This document shows positions 5,896 to 6,632 of a stretch of 6,632 nucleotides of DNA, piece by piece (positions within the stretch are counted from its first letter, which is position 1; each line of letters begins with the position of its first letter). The stretch is from Clostridia bacterium. Lineage in GTDB: Bacteria; Bacillota; Clostridia; UMGS1810. The stretch is from contig JAEDEG010000132.1 of the NCBI GenBank assembly GCA_016293435.1, forward strand, positions 1 through 6,632. Direction: 5' to 3'. The position numbers were made by a program, and so were the translations under genes. The notes beneath the pieces were generated by a model. The model did no database searches. It had not been told where the DNA came from and worked only from the letters and a program-made list of their open reading frames with translations.

Positions 5896-6344
5896 GTGAA
5901 TGATATACATAGTTTATCACATTCTAAATGGAACTGCAAGTATCACATAGTATTTGCACCAAAATATCGTAGGAAAGTTTTTTATGCCGAAAAAAGGCAG
6001 GAGATAGGTGAAATATTAAGACAGCTATGTAAATGGTACGGAGCAAATTTGATAGAAGGTGAAGTGTGTCCAGATCATATACATATGTTGGTCGAAATTC
6101 CCCCAAAACACGCAGTATCATCATTTATGGGATATCTAAAGGGAAAAAGTAGCATAATGATATACAATAAATGGGGTAATATGAAATTTAAGTATAGAAA
6201 CAGGAGCTTCTGGTGTAGAGGATACTTGTAGATAGCGTAGGAAAAAATACAGAAAAAATAAAAGAATACATAGCCAATCAATTGGAACAAGACAGGATGT
6301 CTCAACAACTAACATTTGACGATGTGGACCCGTTCAACGGGTGA
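5896..6344 (+). pseudogene. tnpA: IS200 TnpA transposase, frameshifted
   Basis: A Y1-type HUH transposase that cuts and joins single-stranded DNA ends. The intact frame gives 111 residues from GTG 5896, after AAGGAGGT (5880-5887, 8-nt spacer). It holds NCKYHIVFAPKYRR (13-26), the HUH motif in DHIHM (60-64: H61, H63), FMGYLKGKSS (77-86) and FWCRGY (105-110). It then stops at TAG 6229. The family sequence continues in the -1 frame from 6228 (VDSVGKNTEKIKEYIANQ) to TGA 6342-6344. One base is therefore missing after 6226-6227 (TAC-TT-GTA, where TAC-TNT-GTA is expected). The presumed nucleophile Tyr of EYI (6267-6269) lies beyond the break, so the short product cannot cleave DNA. Total length would be about 150 residues, which is normal. 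No slippery heptamer is at the junction, so programmed frameshifting is unlikely, though a sequencing error cannot be excluded. Confidence 0.88.
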
Positions 6345-6394
6345 GTAAGTAAACGGCACGCAAAAGAACGGTAGCCGCATGCGTCCGTGTTATT

Positions 6395-6410
6395 ACGTCT
6401 TTCAAGACGT
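6395..6410. repeat. Right-end hairpin 1 of the IS
   Basis: ACGTCT (6395-6400) pairs with AGACGT (6405-6410) around a 4-nt TTCA loop. It lies 50 bases past the tnpA stop, in the non-coding tail of the element. Confidence 0.5.
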
Positions 6411-6424
6411 TGCTTGTATTCTGA

Positions 6425-6437
6425 GCCCCTGTGGGGC
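6425..6437 (+). repeat. Right-end hairpin 2 of the IS, possible weak tnpA terminator
   Basis: GCCCC-TGT-GGGGC forms a 5-bp stem with a 3-nt loop, followed by GTTTATTG. The short T-rich tail could give weak termination of tnpA. Confidence 0.5.
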
Positions 6438-6450
6438 GTTTATTGAAAAG

Positions 6451-6469
6451 CCCCCGGCTGTGCCGGGGG
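6451..6469. repeat. Right-end hairpin 3 of the IS, twin of the left-end hairpin
   Basis: CCCCCGGC-TGT-GCCGGGGG forms a perfect 8-bp stem with a 3-nt loop, preceded by TTTATTGAAAAG and followed by ATGCTTAC. It repeats the left-end arrangement in direct orientation, as expected for the two TnpA recognition hairpins. Confidence 0.7.
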
Positions 6470-6535
6470 ATGCTTACTTCGTGTAACAATTTTTTATATC
6501 ATCCAAATTAAAATTTAAAATTTTAAAAAAAATAC

Positions 6536-6564
6536 TTGACATTTATAAAATTTGCTGATATAAT
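6536..6564 (+). promoter_or_regulatory. Consensus promoter of tRNA-Ser
   Basis: Perfect TTGACA (6536-6541) and TATAAT (6559-6564) have a 17-bp spacer and an extended TGA. A/T tracts at 6504-6532 look like an UP element. Start is expected near 6571, seven bases before the tRNA. This strength is usual for stable RNA genes. Confidence 0.9.
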
Positions 6565-6577
6565 ATACAAGTCGTTC

Positions 6578-6632
6578 GGAGAGGTGGCTGAGCTGGTTGA
6601 AGGCGCAGCATTGGAAATGCTGTAAACGGCTA
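6578..6632 (+). tRNA. tRNA-Ser (anticodon GGA), cut by the window edge
   Basis: The gene begins GGAGAGG (acceptor, 6578-6584), then TGGCTGAGCTGGTTGAAGGC for the D arm. The anticodon stem is CAGCA/TGCTG (6606-6610, 6618-6622) and the loop TTGGAAA gives anticodon GGA (6613-6615), reading UCC and UCU. The sequence stops in the variable arm, so the T arm and acceptor 3' strand lie outside. The GGAGAGGTGGCTGAG start is typical of serine tRNAs. Confidence 0.92.

Larger units (their letters stand above)
5762..6480 (+). mobile_element. IS200-type insertion sequence (IS200/IS605 family, tnpA only)
   Basis: About 720 bp carry a single Y1 transposase gene and end hairpins rather than terminal inverted repeats, as is typical of IS200. 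The left end holds the hairpin at 5772-5788 and the right end those at 6395-6469. There is no tnpB. The exact borders are not visible, because this family inserts without target duplication and cleavage sites must be found by comparison with other copies. It lies between the pyk terminator and the tRNA-Ser promoter, where it disrupts no gene. The copy looks inactive because tnpA is frameshifted. Confidence 0.85.

Noticed and set aside
6223..6231. Programmed -1 frameshift making full-length TnpA
   Set aside because: No X-XXY-YYZ slippery sequence or nearby downstream hairpin is seen at the junction; the IS200 family normally encodes TnpA in one frame.

Overview
The window looks like chromosomal DNA from a low-GC, anaerobic-type Firmicute (class Clostridia). 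The supporting evidence is AT-rich DNA, strong AGGAGG ribosome binding sites, near-consensus sigma-A promoters, a Clostridia-style 470-residue pyruvate kinase without the extra C-terminal domain, an SLH-anchored GH18 protein, and an IS200 copy of a type I associate with gut Clostridia. The species cannot be fixed from the sequence.

Layout from left to right. Positions 59-1883 hold a minus-strand operon, eda (KDPG aldolase) followed by kdgK (2-keto-3-deoxygluconate kinase). It runs from a consensus promoter overlapped by a 16-bp palindrome (likely operator) to an intrinsic terminator. Together the two enzymes convert KDG, the common intermediate of hexuronate and pectin breakdown, to pyruvate and glyceraldehyde-3-phosphate. 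Diverging from it on the plus strand is a secreted 645-residue protein with three SLH domains and a GH18 domain of the YaaH/SleL spore-glycosylase type (1991-3928).

Positions 3929-4259 form an unusually rich regulatory gap before pyk. It holds four TTAAC(C/A) repeats on a 10-11-bp period (PhoB/PhoP-box-like), an extended -10 promoter, about 100 nt of leader, an intrinsic terminator and two further hairpins. Either pyk has an attenuated leader of about 220 nt, or a separate short RNA lies upstream of it. The pyk gene (4260-5672) starts at a GTG, not at the upstream ATG, and ends at a strong terminator.

Positions of about 5762-6480 hold an IS200-type insertion sequence with structured ends. 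Its single gene, tnpA, is broken by a one-base deletion that separates the HUH metal-binding motif from the presumed catalytic tyrosine. The IS sits between the pyk terminator and a consensus promoter driving tRNA-Ser(GGA), which runs off the right edge. No complete new defence or mobile system is visible. The most novel-looking signals are the pyk upstream region and the RNA-folding logic of the IS200 5' end.
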